DNA of 64,000 bases from an uncultured Bacteroidales bacterium (GTDB lineage Bacteria; Bacteroidota; Bacteroidia; Bacteroidales; P3). The stretch's first letter is position 1. The number at the start of each line of letters is the position of its first letter. The stretch covers positions 1-64,000 of the forward strand of contig CAMVMF010000010.1 in assembly GCA_947168515.1 (NCBI GenBank), read 5' to 3'. The notes under the pieces were generated by a model. That model saw only the letters and a program-made list of their open reading frames with translations, made no database searches and was not told the origin of the DNA. The translations under genes and the position numbers were made by a program. Positions 19,798-28,547 of the stretch are shown piece after piece.

Positions 19798-20757
19798 TTA
19801 GCAGGCAAATCTTGCTGGTTTGCACCATCTGTTGAGCAGCGGTGTGATTGCATTCATCAGCAGGATGGCAAAGCTCACGCCTTCGGGGTAAGCTCCCCAG
19901 TTGCGGATGATGATGGTGAGCAGTCCGCAGCCGAAACCAAAGATCAGTTGTGCTGTCTTGGACATTGGTGAGGTGACCATGTCGGTAGCCATGAAGCAGG
20001 CACCCAGCATGATGCCGCCCGTAAAGATGGTCATTACGGGGTCAAGGAACTGCTCGGGGTTGATCAGCCATAGAATGCCGCTGAAGATAAAAGCTGTGCC
20101 GATGAATGCCACGGGGATGTGCCAACTGATGATTTTGCGCCACAGCAGATAAATGGCACCAATGAGGATGGCAATGGCACTGACCTCACCAAACGAGCCT
20201 CCGATGTGGCCTAAGAAGGCATCCATCAGGCCGGGCATGTCGCTCAGTCCACTCTCCTTAAAGATTCCCAGCGGTGTGGCTCCCGTGGTGGTGTCCAACG
20301 TCATGGGGAACCATTTTCCTACAGTGGGCCAAGTGGTCATCTGTACCGGAAAGGATATCAACAGGAACACTCGTCCAACCAAGGCGGGATTGAAGGGATT
20401 TTTGCCCAATCCGCCAAAGGTCATCTTGCCTACACCGATGGCCACCAGGGCTCCGATGGCCACCAGCCATATCATGTCGGCTGTGGCCGGCACGTTGAAT
20501 GCCAACAGCAGACCCGTCACCACGGCAGAACCGTCACATACGGTGGTGGGCACTTTCAACAGATATTTTTCTATAAGCCATTGGAACAGACAGCAACAAG
20601 CTACCGATACTAGGCTGATAAGCAGGGCGTTGAGACCAAAATAGGCTATGCCGCACAGCAGCATCGGAATCATGGCCAGATTGACGCGCCACATGATTTT
20701 TTTCGTCGATTCGTCGCTATGTACATGCGGAGAACCCGATATATTTAATAGATTCAT
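19798..20757 (-). CDS. rnfD: Rnf complex membrane flavoprotein RnfD
   Basis: 319 residues with eight or more membrane segments. The covalent FMN site TTGATPLGIF is present at about residue 160, matching the S/T-G-A-T pattern of the family, and GGLGKNPFNPALVGRVFL is a signature of RnfD/NqrB. The start MNLLNISGSPHVHS is typical of the family. The rnfG start (19752) is 45 bases downstream and the rnfC stop (20803) is 45 bases upstream. Confidence 0.95.
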   Translation of the reverse strand: MNLLNISGSPHVHSDESTKKIMWRVNLAMIPMLLCGIAYFGLNALLISLVSVACCCLFQWLIEKYLLKVPTTVCDGSAVVTGLLLAFNVPATADMIWLVAIGALVAIGVGKMTFGGLGKNPFNPALVGRVFLLISFPVQMTTWPTVGKWFPMTLDTTTGATPLGIFKESGLSDMPGLMDAFLGHIGGSFGEVSAIAILIGAIYLLWRKIISWHIPVAFIGTAFIFSGILWLINPEQFLDPVMTIFTGGIMLGACFMATDMVTSPMSKTAQLIFGFGCGLLTIIIRNWGAYPEGVSFAILLMNAITPLLNRWCKPARFAC

Positions 20758-20802
20758 ATTATTATTGTTTTTTCTTTTATGAATATATTTGCTTTTTTGA
20801 GA

Positions 20803-22134
20803 CTATTTCTTCTGTTCGGCCATCCATGCACGCACCATGTTCTTGCCCAGACGTATTTCGTCGGTAAGTGGCTTGTTGGCAGGGCAACTGAAATAGCAGC
20901 ATCCACATTCGATGCAGTCTAATATGTTGTGCTGTTTGGCCTCTTCTGCCCGTTTGTTCTTCACCAGGGCCGAAAAGAGATAGGGCTCCAATCCCATTGG
21001 GCATGCGTGCATGCACTTGCCACAGCGAATGCAGTTGGTCTCCGGATTGCGTCGGGCCTCGGCCTCATCCATCACCAGCACACTGCTGGCACCTTTGGTG
21101 GTGGGAGCGTCAAGATTACTAATTGCTTTACCCATCATGGTACCGCCGCTAATGACCTTGCCGGTGGTTTCGGGCAAGCAGCCCAGGGCGTGTTTGATGA
21201 TGTCGTTGTAGCTAATGCCTATACGGCATTGGTAGTTATGCTGGCTTGGCAGTTTCTTGCCAGTGACTGTCAGTATGTTCTCAATGAGGGGTTTGTTCTT
21301 CTGGATGGCTTCGTAGACGGCAAAGGAGGTGCCCAGGTTGCTCACCACGCATCCCACATCTATGGGCAGCTTGCCACTGGGTACCTTGCGGCCTGTGATG
21401 GCGTTGATGAGCTGCTTCTCGGCCCCTTGCGGATACTTCACTTTCAAGGGCTCTATGACGATGCCTTGGTATTTTTTCGCGGTCTCGGTCATCAGTTTGA
21501 TGGCGTCGGGCTTGTTGGTCTCAATGCCTATATAGGCGTTGGGCACGCCCAGGGCTTTGCGCAGAATGCTGGCTCCGATGCACACCTCTTCGGGGTGCTC
21601 CAGCATAACGCGGTAGTCCGACGTGAGGTATGGCTCGCATTCGGCAGCGTTGATGATGAGGTATTCGGCTTTCTTGCCTTCGGGTATGCTGTATTTGATG
21701 TGGGCAGGGAATGTGGCACCGCCGAGGCCCACAATGCCCATCTCTTTCAATTTGGCAACGATTTCTTTGGGTTCGAGGGTGCACTCGCGTTTGATGTCGG
21801 GAGTGCGGTCGATGGTCTCCATCCACTCGTCGCCCTCCACATCAATATAGATGGCGTTCTTGGGCAGGCCAACAAAGTCTTTGCAGGGCTCTATCTTAGC
21901 CACGGTGCCACTCACCGGGGAGTGTATGTTTGCGCACATGAATGCCTGTGCTTCTGCTATCATCTGTCCCACCTTTACTTTGTCGCCCTTGGCCACGATA
22001 GGGGTGGCAGGGGCACCCAGATGCTGGTTCATCAGCACTACTACCTGTTTGGGTAGGGGCATCACTTCGATAGCGGCTTGGGTCGATATTTTGTTTTCTT
22101 CGGGGTGGACACCACCCATTTTGAAAGTCTTCAT
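20803..22134 (-). CDS. rnfC: Rnf complex NADH-binding iron-sulfur subunit RnfC
   Basis: 443 residues, the short Bacteroidota-type RnfC. It has an N-terminal barrel-sandwich part (FKMGGVHPEENK), a Rossmann-like NADH/FMN domain with GLGGATFPAHIKY (about 136-148), a SLBB-type region, and two C-terminal 4Fe-4S clusters (CIRCGKCMHACP at about 368 and CIECGCCYFSCP at about 407). It is the peripheral subunit that exchanges electrons with NAD(H). It lies between rnfB and rnfD. Confidence 0.95.
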   Translation of the reverse strand: MKTFKMGGVHPEENKISTQAAIEVMPLPKQVVVLMNQHLGAPATPIVAKGDKVKVGQMIAEAQAFMCANIHSPVSGTVAKIEPCKDFVGLPKNAIYIDVEGDEWMETIDRTPDIKRECTLEPKEIVAKLKEMGIVGLGGATFPAHIKYSIPEGKKAEYLIINAAECEPYLTSDYRVMLEHPEEVCIGASILRKALGVPNAYIGIETNKPDAIKLMTETAKKYQGIVIEPLKVKYPQGAEKQLINAITGRKVPSGKLPIDVGCVVSNLGTSFAVYEAIQKNKPLIENILTVTGKKLPSQHNYQCRIGISYNDIIKHALGCLPETTGKVISGGTMMGKAISNLDAPTTKGASSVLVMDEAEARRNPETNCIRCGKCMHACPMGLEPYLFSALVKNKRAEEAKQHNILDCIECGCCYFSCPANKPLTDEIRLGKNMVRAWMAEQKK

Positions 22135-22171
22135 GTTTCGTTCCTTTTATTGAGGTTAAAGTTAAAAGGGC

Positions 22172-23119
22172 TTATTGGTTGTTGGCGGGAGCTTTCTGCG
22201 GCTCGGCGGCAGGAGCTACTGTATGTTCCACCTTCTCGTTGTTCTGTGGCGCGGCGGTATTTGTGGCGTCGGCTTTGGGAGCAGCGGGTTTTGGTGGAAG
22301 TGGGGGGAAGTTGACAGCATGGATGGCCCCAGTGGGACACTCAGCCACGCACTTGCGGCACGACTTGCAGAGGTTGAAGTCGATATAGGCAAGGTTGTTC
22401 TCCACGGTGATGGCTCCAAAAGGACAGGTCTTGGCACACTTACCACAGCCTATGCAGGCAGCGCTGCAGGCCTTGCGGGCGGTGCCGCCTTTCTCCTGGT
22501 TGCGGCAGGCCACGTATACACGGCGGTCCTTCAACCCCTTCTTTCTGAGCTCAATGATATGGCGTGGGCAGGCTTTCACGCAGGCACCGCAGGCGGTGCA
22601 CTTGTCTTGGTCTACCACGGGAAGCCCCGTTTCGGGGTCAATGCTAAGGGCTCCAAACTGGCAGGCACTGGCGCAGTTGCCGAAACCTAGGCAGCCGAAC
22701 ATGCAGCCGCTCTCGCCGGCGTAGACGGTGTTGGCGAAGGCGCAGTCCTTCAGACCGTCGTAATTGTTCTTTGCTGTGGCGTTGGCGCAGGTGCCGTTGC
22801 AGCGGACCACGGCCACTTTTGGTTCGGAGGCTTCGGCTGCGACCCCCAAGAGGGCCGCCACTTTTTTGGCCACATCCTCACCGCCCACGGGGCAGTAGAG
22901 ACCGTCCATGTTGCCCTGCTTCACGAAGGCTTCTGCCATGGCACGGCAGCCTGACTTTCCGCAACCACCACAGTTGGCTCCGGGGAGTACCTCGGCCACC
23001 TCATCGATGAGCGGATCTTCTACAACCTTGAACTTTTGTGCGACAAAATACAGTAGAATGGCGAAGATGGCACCGATAATGCCGAGCGTCAATACTGCAG
23101 TCAAAATCATGTTGGTCAT
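22172..23119 (-). CDS. rnfB: Rnf complex iron-sulfur subunit RnfB
   Basis: 315 residues. An N-terminal membrane helix (about 5-27) is followed by a 4Fe-4S domain of the form PGANCGGCGKSGCRAM (about 48-63). Ferredoxin-type clusters follow: CTACGACVKACP, CIGCGKCAKTCP and CKSCRKCVAECP. The C-terminal tail (about 270-315) is Pro/Ala-rich and low-complexity, as is common in RnfB. It receives electrons from ferredoxin. It is the first gene of the operon, with a strong Bacteroidota promoter directly upstream. Confidence 0.95.
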   Translation of the reverse strand: MTNMILTAVLTLGIIGAIFAILLYFVAQKFKVVEDPLIDEVAEVLPGANCGGCGKSGCRAMAEAFVKQGNMDGLYCPVGGEDVAKKVAALLGVAAEASEPKVAVVRCNGTCANATAKNNYDGLKDCAFANTVYAGESGCMFGCLGFGNCASACQFGALSIDPETGLPVVDQDKCTACGACVKACPRHIIELRKKGLKDRRVYVACRNQEKGGTARKACSAACIGCGKCAKTCPFGAITVENNLAYIDFNLCKSCRKCVAECPTGAIHAVNFPPLPPKPAAPKADATNTAAPQNNEKVEHTVAPAAEPQKAPANNQ

Positions 23120-23168
23120 TGTGTTATATGTGTTTTGTTTATTATTCCAGTGTCGTCCATTTATCTTG

Positions 23169-23199
23169 CAAAGTTACGTGTTTTTTTTGGATTGGCAAA
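23169..23199 (-). promoter_or_regulatory. Bacteroidota-type promoter of the rnf operon
   Basis: On the minus strand a -33 TTTG (23196-23199) is separated by 19 bases from a -7 TAACTTTG (23169-23176). The predicted transcript would start near 23163, about 44 bases upstream of the rnfB ATG. Confidence 0.75.
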
Positions 23200-23370
23200 A
23201 TATTTTTATACATATTTTATAAAAAGATATCAACAATCGGTGAACATTGGTTGATAAAACCATTCATACGGGTATGGAACATCTGTTTATCCATCCATCA
23301 TACAAGGTGATTATCATCTGTTTATCAATCTATCTGTTCAGAATCATTGCTGGTAATGCTTGGTTGATTT

Positions 23371-23618
23371 GACAGGCTGATCTGTTTAACCAGCAAAGAT
23401 CTGTCAAGCGTTTTCAGAAAAACCGATTCATTCGACAAGCTAATCGATTTGCCCAGCAAAGTTCTGTCTGGCGTTATCAGAAAAACATTAATACGACAAG
23501 CAAATCAGTTTAAACAGCAAAGATCCGACTGGCGTTATCAGAAAAACCGATTCATTCGTCAAGCTAATCGGTCAACCCAGCCAAAAACTCTCATGCGATT
23601 TCAGGAAAACTCAATTTC
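23371..23618. repeat. Four degenerate 61/63-bp tandem repeats
   Basis: Units start at 23371, 23434, 23495 and 23558 with lengths of 63, 61, 63 and about 61. Each begins GACAAGCTAATC or a variant, has CCCAGCAAAGATC in the middle and ends GCGTTATCAGAAAAAC followed by CGATTCATTC or a variant. The whole unit is conserved, so there is no repeat-spacer alternation. The flanks (23270-23370) hold weaker copies of ATCTGTTTATC. No gene overlaps them. Confidence 0.7.
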
Positions 23619-23931
23619 GTCTGGTGTGATATGCTCGGCGGCACGTTCGCTCTTCCTCCGCTGTGGTTTCGCTCCAAAGAGGCTTCTCGTTTGCCAAGTA
23701 GGTTTATAGAAATGGGGTTACGTCCTCGATAGGATGTGTTGTGCCAGACAGGTCCACTTGTGGTGTTGTCTTTTTGGGCTAGTGTGTTGTATGCTTGCTA
23801 CGCCCCATTTTTTTTCTGTAACGTTTTATCAGGTGATGTATTTATGTTGTTGTATGTCATTTAATTATGTTTGTTCTTTTCTCTTTTTGAAAGTGTTTGA
23901 CAATTGCCTTTGAAAAAAATATACCCCAATA

Positions 23932-23964
23932 TTTGTATTTTATTATTTTTTTTTCGTATCTTTG
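23932..23964 (+). promoter_or_regulatory. Bacteroidota-type promoter of the UspA gene
   Basis: TTTG (23932-23935), 21 bases, then TATCTTTG (23957-23964). The ATG of the UspA gene is 32 bases downstream. Confidence 0.75.
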
Positions 23965-23995
23965 CAAATAAAAAAAGTAAAAATAAAAATCCCTT

Positions 23996-24811
23996 ATGAG
24001 CAATATATTAGTAGGTTTCGACTTTTCAGCCGGTTCTGCCTATGCTGTCGACTTAGCCATCGACATCGCCAACCGTTTTGGCCTCAACCTCCGTCTTGTC
24101 TTCGTTAAAGATAAGGACCAAGACGAAGCCCCTCTCTGCGAAGAGATAGAACGCCGTATCCAGGCCGTATCTCACCTTTTCAAGGGCATCTCTATGGATT
24201 ATGTTGTCCGCGAGGGCAAGGTTTCAGAGGAGTTCGCCGCCCAAGCCGAACAAGACGGCTCTGAGCTGATTGTTGTCGGCACCAACGGCCTCTCGGGTTT
24301 CAAGAAGAATTTCATCGGCCGCAATACATATAGCACCATTGCCAACAGTAAGTGTCCAGTCCTTACTATCCGAGAGGATTTCAATTTCGACAAGTCGCTC
24401 GAACACATTGTCGTCCCCATCGACAGTAGTGCCGATACCCGCCAAAAAATACCTTTTGCCGCCCGTTTCGCCAAGATTTTCGACTCTCAACTTCACATCC
24501 TTGGCCTCTACACCAGCGACAACAGCTCTATCAAAGGCATTGTGGACGGCTATGTAAACATGGTGGACACCTATCTTGAGAAGGCTGGCGTGCAACATGT
24601 GGTAAAGTGCGTCGATGTGCCTAAGAATCTTACTGTCACCACCCTTGAGTATGCTGACGAAGTTAATGCTGACATGATCGTCATCATGACCGAGCAAGAG
24701 TCTTCGTTCTCATCCATGATTCTCGGTACTTACGCTGAGCAGATGCTTACACTCTCCACCCGTCCCATACTCTCAATCCGTCCCGAGCAGGTCAACGGTT
24801 TGGCAAAGTAA
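23996..24811 (+). CDS. Universal stress protein, tandem UspA domains
   Basis: 271 residues in two UspA domains (about 1-140 and 141-265). The first has the opening strand NILVGFDFS and a near-canonical ATP loop: GTNG, nine residues, then G-R-N-T (about 99-115). The second opens HIVVPIDSSAD and has a degenerate loop. Usp proteins bind ATP or other nucleotides in the cytosol and help cells survive starvation or oxygen stress; the specific trigger is not visible. It is a single gene with its own promoter and about 250 bases of unremarkable DNA after it. It differs strongly from the Usp-like protein at 10068-10898. Confidence 0.9.
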   Translation: MSNILVGFDFSAGSAYAVDLAIDIANRFGLNLRLVFVKDKDQDEAPLCEEIERRIQAVSHLFKGISMDYVVREGKVSEEFAAQAEQDGSELIVVGTNGLSGFKKNFIGRNTYSTIANSKCPVLTIREDFNFDKSLEHIVVPIDSSADTRQKIPFAARFAKIFDSQLHILGLYTSDNSSIKGIVDGYVNMVDTYLEKAGVQHVVKCVDVPKNLTVTTLEYADEVNADMIVIMTEQESSFSSMILGTYAEQMLTLSTRPILSIRPEQVNGLAK

Positions 24812-25066
24812 GTAAGCCCTCCCTGTTAGGACCTACCAATGCCGTCCCTGCTAATGACCTTTGTGTTGTAAGTTCTTATGCGGATTGAGCATTCTTATAG
24901 TCAGGATGAGTGCTTCGGGTAATCTTCTGCGGTACGATGCATGCTTGTGCTAGCGGCATAGAAAGGGATTGTCGCTCACAGTAAAAACGATGGACACCTT
25001 ACGATTACCTGAAAAAGGCTAAACACAACAAAACAATTTGTAGTAGAACCCACCTAAATAATTGAT

Positions 25067-25582
25067 ATGTCGATGAAGCTTTTTCGGTCAAGGCTATGGT
25101 CAGTTACATCCTTTGAAGTAAAGAAGGTCATGAGTGCGTTTGTCATGCTTTGCCTCGTAGGCAGTGTGTGCATGGCTCAGGGCTACCGCCCTGGAGGTAA
25201 CCGCAGCCGCGGTCATGTGCAGATTGTTGGCGATGTCGCTGTATCGCAGCTGGTGCAGCGCCACATCGAACTCAACGAACGTGTGCGCACCATCCCAGGC
25301 TACCGTATCCAGGTGGCTTCTCTCTCCGGCACCTCCTCCAAAAATAGGGCTTTCGACATGAAGGAGCGCATCCACACAAACTATCCCGGAGTGGAGGCCT
25401 ATGTGGTCTTTGACGAGCCCAATTTCAAAGTCAAGGTGGGTGATTTCCGCACCCGGCTGGAGGCCTACGTTTTCCTCCAGCACATCCGTGGCGAATTCCC
25501 CGGCACCATCATTCGCGACAATATCTATCCCACCCAAATCAATTGGGACGAGATGGTACCCGAGTCCGAAGACGACATCTGA
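25067..25582 (+). CDS. Exported SPOR-like domain protein
   Basis: 171 residues from the first ATG. An alternative start at 25130 (MSAFVMLCLVGSVCMAQ) would give a standard signal peptide with cleavage after MAQ; the longer form adds a basic leader. The mature C-terminal half (about 95-165) looks like a SPOR domain: GYRIQVASLSG at its start, then a helix, YVVFDEPNFKVKVGDFRTR and AYVFLQHIRGEF. SPOR domains bind denuded peptidoglycan glycan strands, often at division sites, so a cell-wall role is likely. It is followed by a strong terminator and is transcribed alone. Confidence 0.8.
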   Translation: MSMKLFRSRLWSVTSFEVKKVMSAFVMLCLVGSVCMAQGYRPGGNRSRGHVQIVGDVAVSQLVQRHIELNERVRTIPGYRIQVASLSGTSSKNRAFDMKERIHTNYPGVEAYVVFDEPNFKVKVGDFRTRLEAYVFLQHIRGEFPGTIIRDNIYPTQINWDEMVPESEDDI

Positions 25583-25617
25583 TACCCAACAGGGTATATC
25601 CATTTTTCTCCCTAATG

Positions 25618-25649
25618 GAGCCAAGTCCCAACTCTTGGCTCTTTTTTTT
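25618..25649 (+). terminator. Rho-independent terminator after the SPOR-like gene
   Basis: Perfect 8-bp arms GAGCCAAG (25618-25625) and CTTGGCTC (25634-25641) followed by eight T. From here to 25884 I see nothing else. Confidence 0.85.
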
Positions 25650-25885
25650 GCCCTGGAGATTAATGCTATAAAGGGCAGTATGGCATTAATAGCTGTGCCT
25701 TAGCAATGTATTTAAGATGTCGTCTATGTGTCTTTAGCCATATTACTTCCCGCTATAATAGTGAGTAGGATTCTTTTCGGTAGCGGTTTTTATTAGGACT
25801 AAGGATGTCCAATGGGAATGTCGCTTTGAAAAAAATCATCACTAGTAATGATGCGGCGTACCCAAAATGGCTATTATTGGTTATC

Positions 25886-25914
25886 TTGTGTTTTCTTCTT
25901 CGTTAGTACTTTTG
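25886..25914 (+). promoter_or_regulatory. Bacteroidota-type promoter of the porin-imelysin-dihaem operon
   Basis: TTG (25886-25888), 18 bases, then TACTTTTG (25907-25914), 34 bases upstream of the porin ATG. No operator-like dyad is obvious, so iron regulation cannot be shown here. Confidence 0.6.
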
Positions 25915-25948
25915 CATTTGATAAAACAGATGAATAAAAGCACATAAC

Positions 25949-27265
25949 ATGAAGATTAGATTATTGTTAGCTACACTAACTCTGACTGTCCTGCAGTCTT
26001 CTTTTCACTTGGCGAGTGCGCAGACCCGAGATACTGTGTCTGCCTATCTGCCCGATTCTGCGCTATCCGCCCGTCACCATTCACCTCGTCCTTCTCGCCT
26101 CACTCTTGGCGGTTATGGCGAGGCTACGTATCAATATAACTTCTTCAGCGACAATTTCAATCGGTATAAGTTCCCAGCTAAGTATGCCGAAACCAAAGGG
26201 CATGGTCGCGCCGATCTTCCCCATGCTGTGCTGATGTTGGGCTATGATTTTGGACACGGTTGGTCGTTTGGTACGGAGGTGGAGTTTGAGCATGGCGGCG
26301 TGGAGGCTGCTGTGGAGATGGAAGCCGACGAGGCTGGCGAGTTCGAAAAAGAAATTGAGCGCGGCGGCGAAGTGGCGTTGGAGCAGTTTTGGCTGCAAAA
26401 GACTTTCTCCCCCAAGGCTAACCTGCGCTTCGGCCACATTGTGGTGCCTGTGGGTGCCACCAACAATGCCCATTTGCCCAATCAGTTCTTCGGCGTTTTC
26501 CGTCCTGAGGGCGAGAACACCATTTTCCCCTGCACCTGGCATGAAACCGGCATCAGTTTCTTCGGTCGTGCAGGGCAATGGCACTATGAGTTGCAGGTAA
26601 TTCCGGCCCTCAATTCCAATATGTTCGACAAGGCCAGCTGGGCCAACAATGCCTCGGCTTCAGCTTATGAATTTCGTTCCGCAAACAACCTGGCTTTAGC
26701 AGCACGTGTGGACAACTATTCCATACCCGGTTTGCGGCTGAGTTTGAGTGGCTATGTGGGAAACACCTTCAACAACGACCTTCTTACCTACAACAGTTCG
26801 CGCTATGCCGATGTGCGTGGTACGGTGTTTATAGGTGCTTTCGACTTTTTGGGGCGTTGGGGGAGGCTGACAGTGCGTGGCAATGCCGACTATGGCTACT
26901 TAGGCGACGCTTCGGCCATATCGGCCTTCAACACCAGTTTGGACAACAGCAGCAACTCACCCTACCTCCACACCCTAGTGGGACAGCGGGCCTATGCTGT
27001 GGGTTGCGAAGTGGGCTATGCCGTTGCTAAGCGCTTTACTCCTTTTGTGCGCATTGATGCCTATGATTCCTATCTCCCGGCCACCACGCAGGCCAACAGC
27101 TTCCTTTGGACAGCACGTCGCTGCTACCTTGTGGGGCTCAACTACAGACCGATAGAAGACATAGTGGTGAAAGGGGAGTTTGGCTACCGCGACTTTTCTT
27201 CGCAGTACAACGACGAGCCTTGGGTGGCAGTAGGCATTACATGGGCAGGCTTCTTCAAGAGATAG
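25949..27265 (+). CDS. Outer-membrane porin-like beta-barrel protein
   Basis: 438 residues with a signal peptide (MKIRLLLATLTLTVLQ... cut after ASA). The body alternates aromatic and polar residues as in a phosphate-selective-porin-like barrel: LGGYGEATYQYNFF near the start, GWSFGTEVEFEHGG, ANLRFGHIVVPVG, and a final strand AVGITWAGFFKR. An acidic insert (about 110-135, rich in Glu and Asp) between strands could face the outside or the pore. It is the first gene of a three-gene run with an imelysin and a dihaem oxidoreductase, with gaps of 55 and 63 bases. This suggests it is the outer-membrane route for the substrate of that system, probably iron or another metal. Confidence 0.85.
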   Translation: MKIRLLLATLTLTVLQSSFHLASAQTRDTVSAYLPDSALSARHHSPRPSRLTLGGYGEATYQYNFFSDNFNRYKFPAKYAETKGHGRADLPHAVLMLGYDFGHGWSFGTEVEFEHGGVEAAVEMEADEAGEFEKEIERGGEVALEQFWLQKTFSPKANLRFGHIVVPVGATNNAHLPNQFFGVFRPEGENTIFPCTWHETGISFFGRAGQWHYELQVIPALNSNMFDKASWANNASASAYEFRSANNLALAARVDNYSIPGLRLSLSGYVGNTFNNDLLTYNSSRYADVRGTVFIGAFDFLGRWGRLTVRGNADYGYLGDASAISAFNTSLDNSSNSPYLHTLVGQRAYAVGCEVGYAVAKRFTPFVRIDAYDSYLPATTQANSFLWTARRCYLVGLNYRPIEDIVVKGEFGYRDFSSQYNDEPWVAVGITWAGFFKR

Positions 27266-27320
27266 CAGACCTGTAAACGATCAGATAAACTAAACAAATA
27301 CAACAAATAATATCAGAATT

Positions 27321-28484
27321 ATGGTAAAAAAAACTTTCTTTCGTGCAGCCGTTTTGTTTGCTGCCGTGGCCGTTGTTGGAACGGTGAGTTCCTGCAAGCC
27401 CGAAAACACAGTCACCGATGAGAATGCCACGCTGAAGCAGAACATTCTCAATACCTATGTAGAGTCTGTCGTTGCTCCCACTTACACCAATCTTGCCAAC
27501 GCCACCCAGACGCTCTGCGAGCAGCTCACCGACCTTCGCAGCCATCCTACCCAGGCCAAGCTTGATGCCGCCTGCGAGACTTTCCTCTCTGCCCGTGCCT
27601 ATTGGGAGAAAAGCGAGGCTTTTCTTTTTGGTCCTGCCGGTGATTTTGGCATCGACCCCCATATCGACAGTTGGCCTTTAGATGAAGCCGCTTTCAACAA
27701 CACCATGAACAACCAGTCGCAGCTGGCTCGTCTCGACGCTGAGGATGGCGACCAGTATGCTGGCACCTACATTGGCGAGGGCGCTCTCGGCTTCCACGCC
27801 ATCGAGTACATCATCTTCTCCGAGGGTAGTCCCAAGAACATAGCCAACATCACGGAAAACGAGTTGATATATGTCAAGGCTGTGGCCGGCGACCTGCGCA
27901 ACAAATGTTTCCAGCTGGAGGTCAGCTGGCTGGGCGACAAGGCCGCTGCCAGCCATGTGGCCCGTATGGAAGAGTTGGAATATAACGTTACTGTCGGCGG
28001 CGGTGAGAACAGCTACGGCGAGAACATGGTCAACGCCGGCAAACCTGGCAGCACCTATGCCAGCCTGACGGCTGCCATCATGGAGATTGTCAACGGTGCC
28101 AGTACCATCGTCGATGAGGTGGGCACCAAAAAGATTGGCATGCCTTATTTCGGCGAAGACATCAGCTACATCGAATCACCCTACAGCCGCACCTCCATCA
28201 CCGACTTCTACGACAACATCATTAGCGTGCAGAATGCCTATTATGGCGGTGTGGAGGACAGCCGTCACGAGACTATCTCTGTACACGCCCTCCTCAGCAA
28301 GCTGGATGCCGATGTCGATGCCGATATTGCTGCTAAGATTACCGCTGCCCTCGAAGCCATCCACAACATGAAGGCCCCGTTTGCACTCAACTATTCCGAT
28401 GCTTCGGCCAAGGCCGCCATCGATGCCCTCGACGCTTTAACCAAGGCTTTGGAAGCAGGCAACGATGTGTTGCGAAACGAGTAG
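27321..28484 (+). CDS. Imelysin-family lipoprotein (IrpA/EfeO-like, M75)
   Basis: 387 residues. The N-terminus has a lipoprotein signal ending VSSCKPE (Cys about 26). The rest is all-helical, as in imelysins, with the family motif G-x-H-x-x-E seen as GFHAIEY at about residue 155. An internal repeat gives two helical halves. Imelysins (insulin-cleaving membrane proteases, IrpA, EfeO) are linked to iron uptake; protease activity is doubtful for many. Here it lies between a porin and a dihaem protein with two CxxCH motifs, a grouping that supports a role in acquiring or handling iron in the periplasm. Confidence 0.9.
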   Translation: MVKKTFFRAAVLFAAVAVVGTVSSCKPENTVTDENATLKQNILNTYVESVVAPTYTNLANATQTLCEQLTDLRSHPTQAKLDAACETFLSARAYWEKSEAFLFGPAGDFGIDPHIDSWPLDEAAFNNTMNNQSQLARLDAEDGDQYAGTYIGEGALGFHAIEYIIFSEGSPKNIANITENELIYVKAVAGDLRNKCFQLEVSWLGDKAAASHVARMEELEYNVTVGGGENSYGENMVNAGKPGSTYASLTAAIMEIVNGASTIVDEVGTKKIGMPYFGEDISYIESPYSRTSITDFYDNIISVQNAYYGGVEDSRHETISVHALLSKLDADVDADIAAKITAALEAIHNMKAPFALNYSDASAKAAIDALDALTKALEAGNDVLRNE

Positions 28485-28547
28485 TGCTTGACCGCTTTGC
28501 TGTTAATTTCAACTATACAAAAAAAGACTTAATACAATACTACAACT

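Noticed and set aside
23371-23618. CRISPR array
   Set aside because: The whole unit is conserved with no variable spacers, the period is 61-63 bp throughout, and no cas gene is near.
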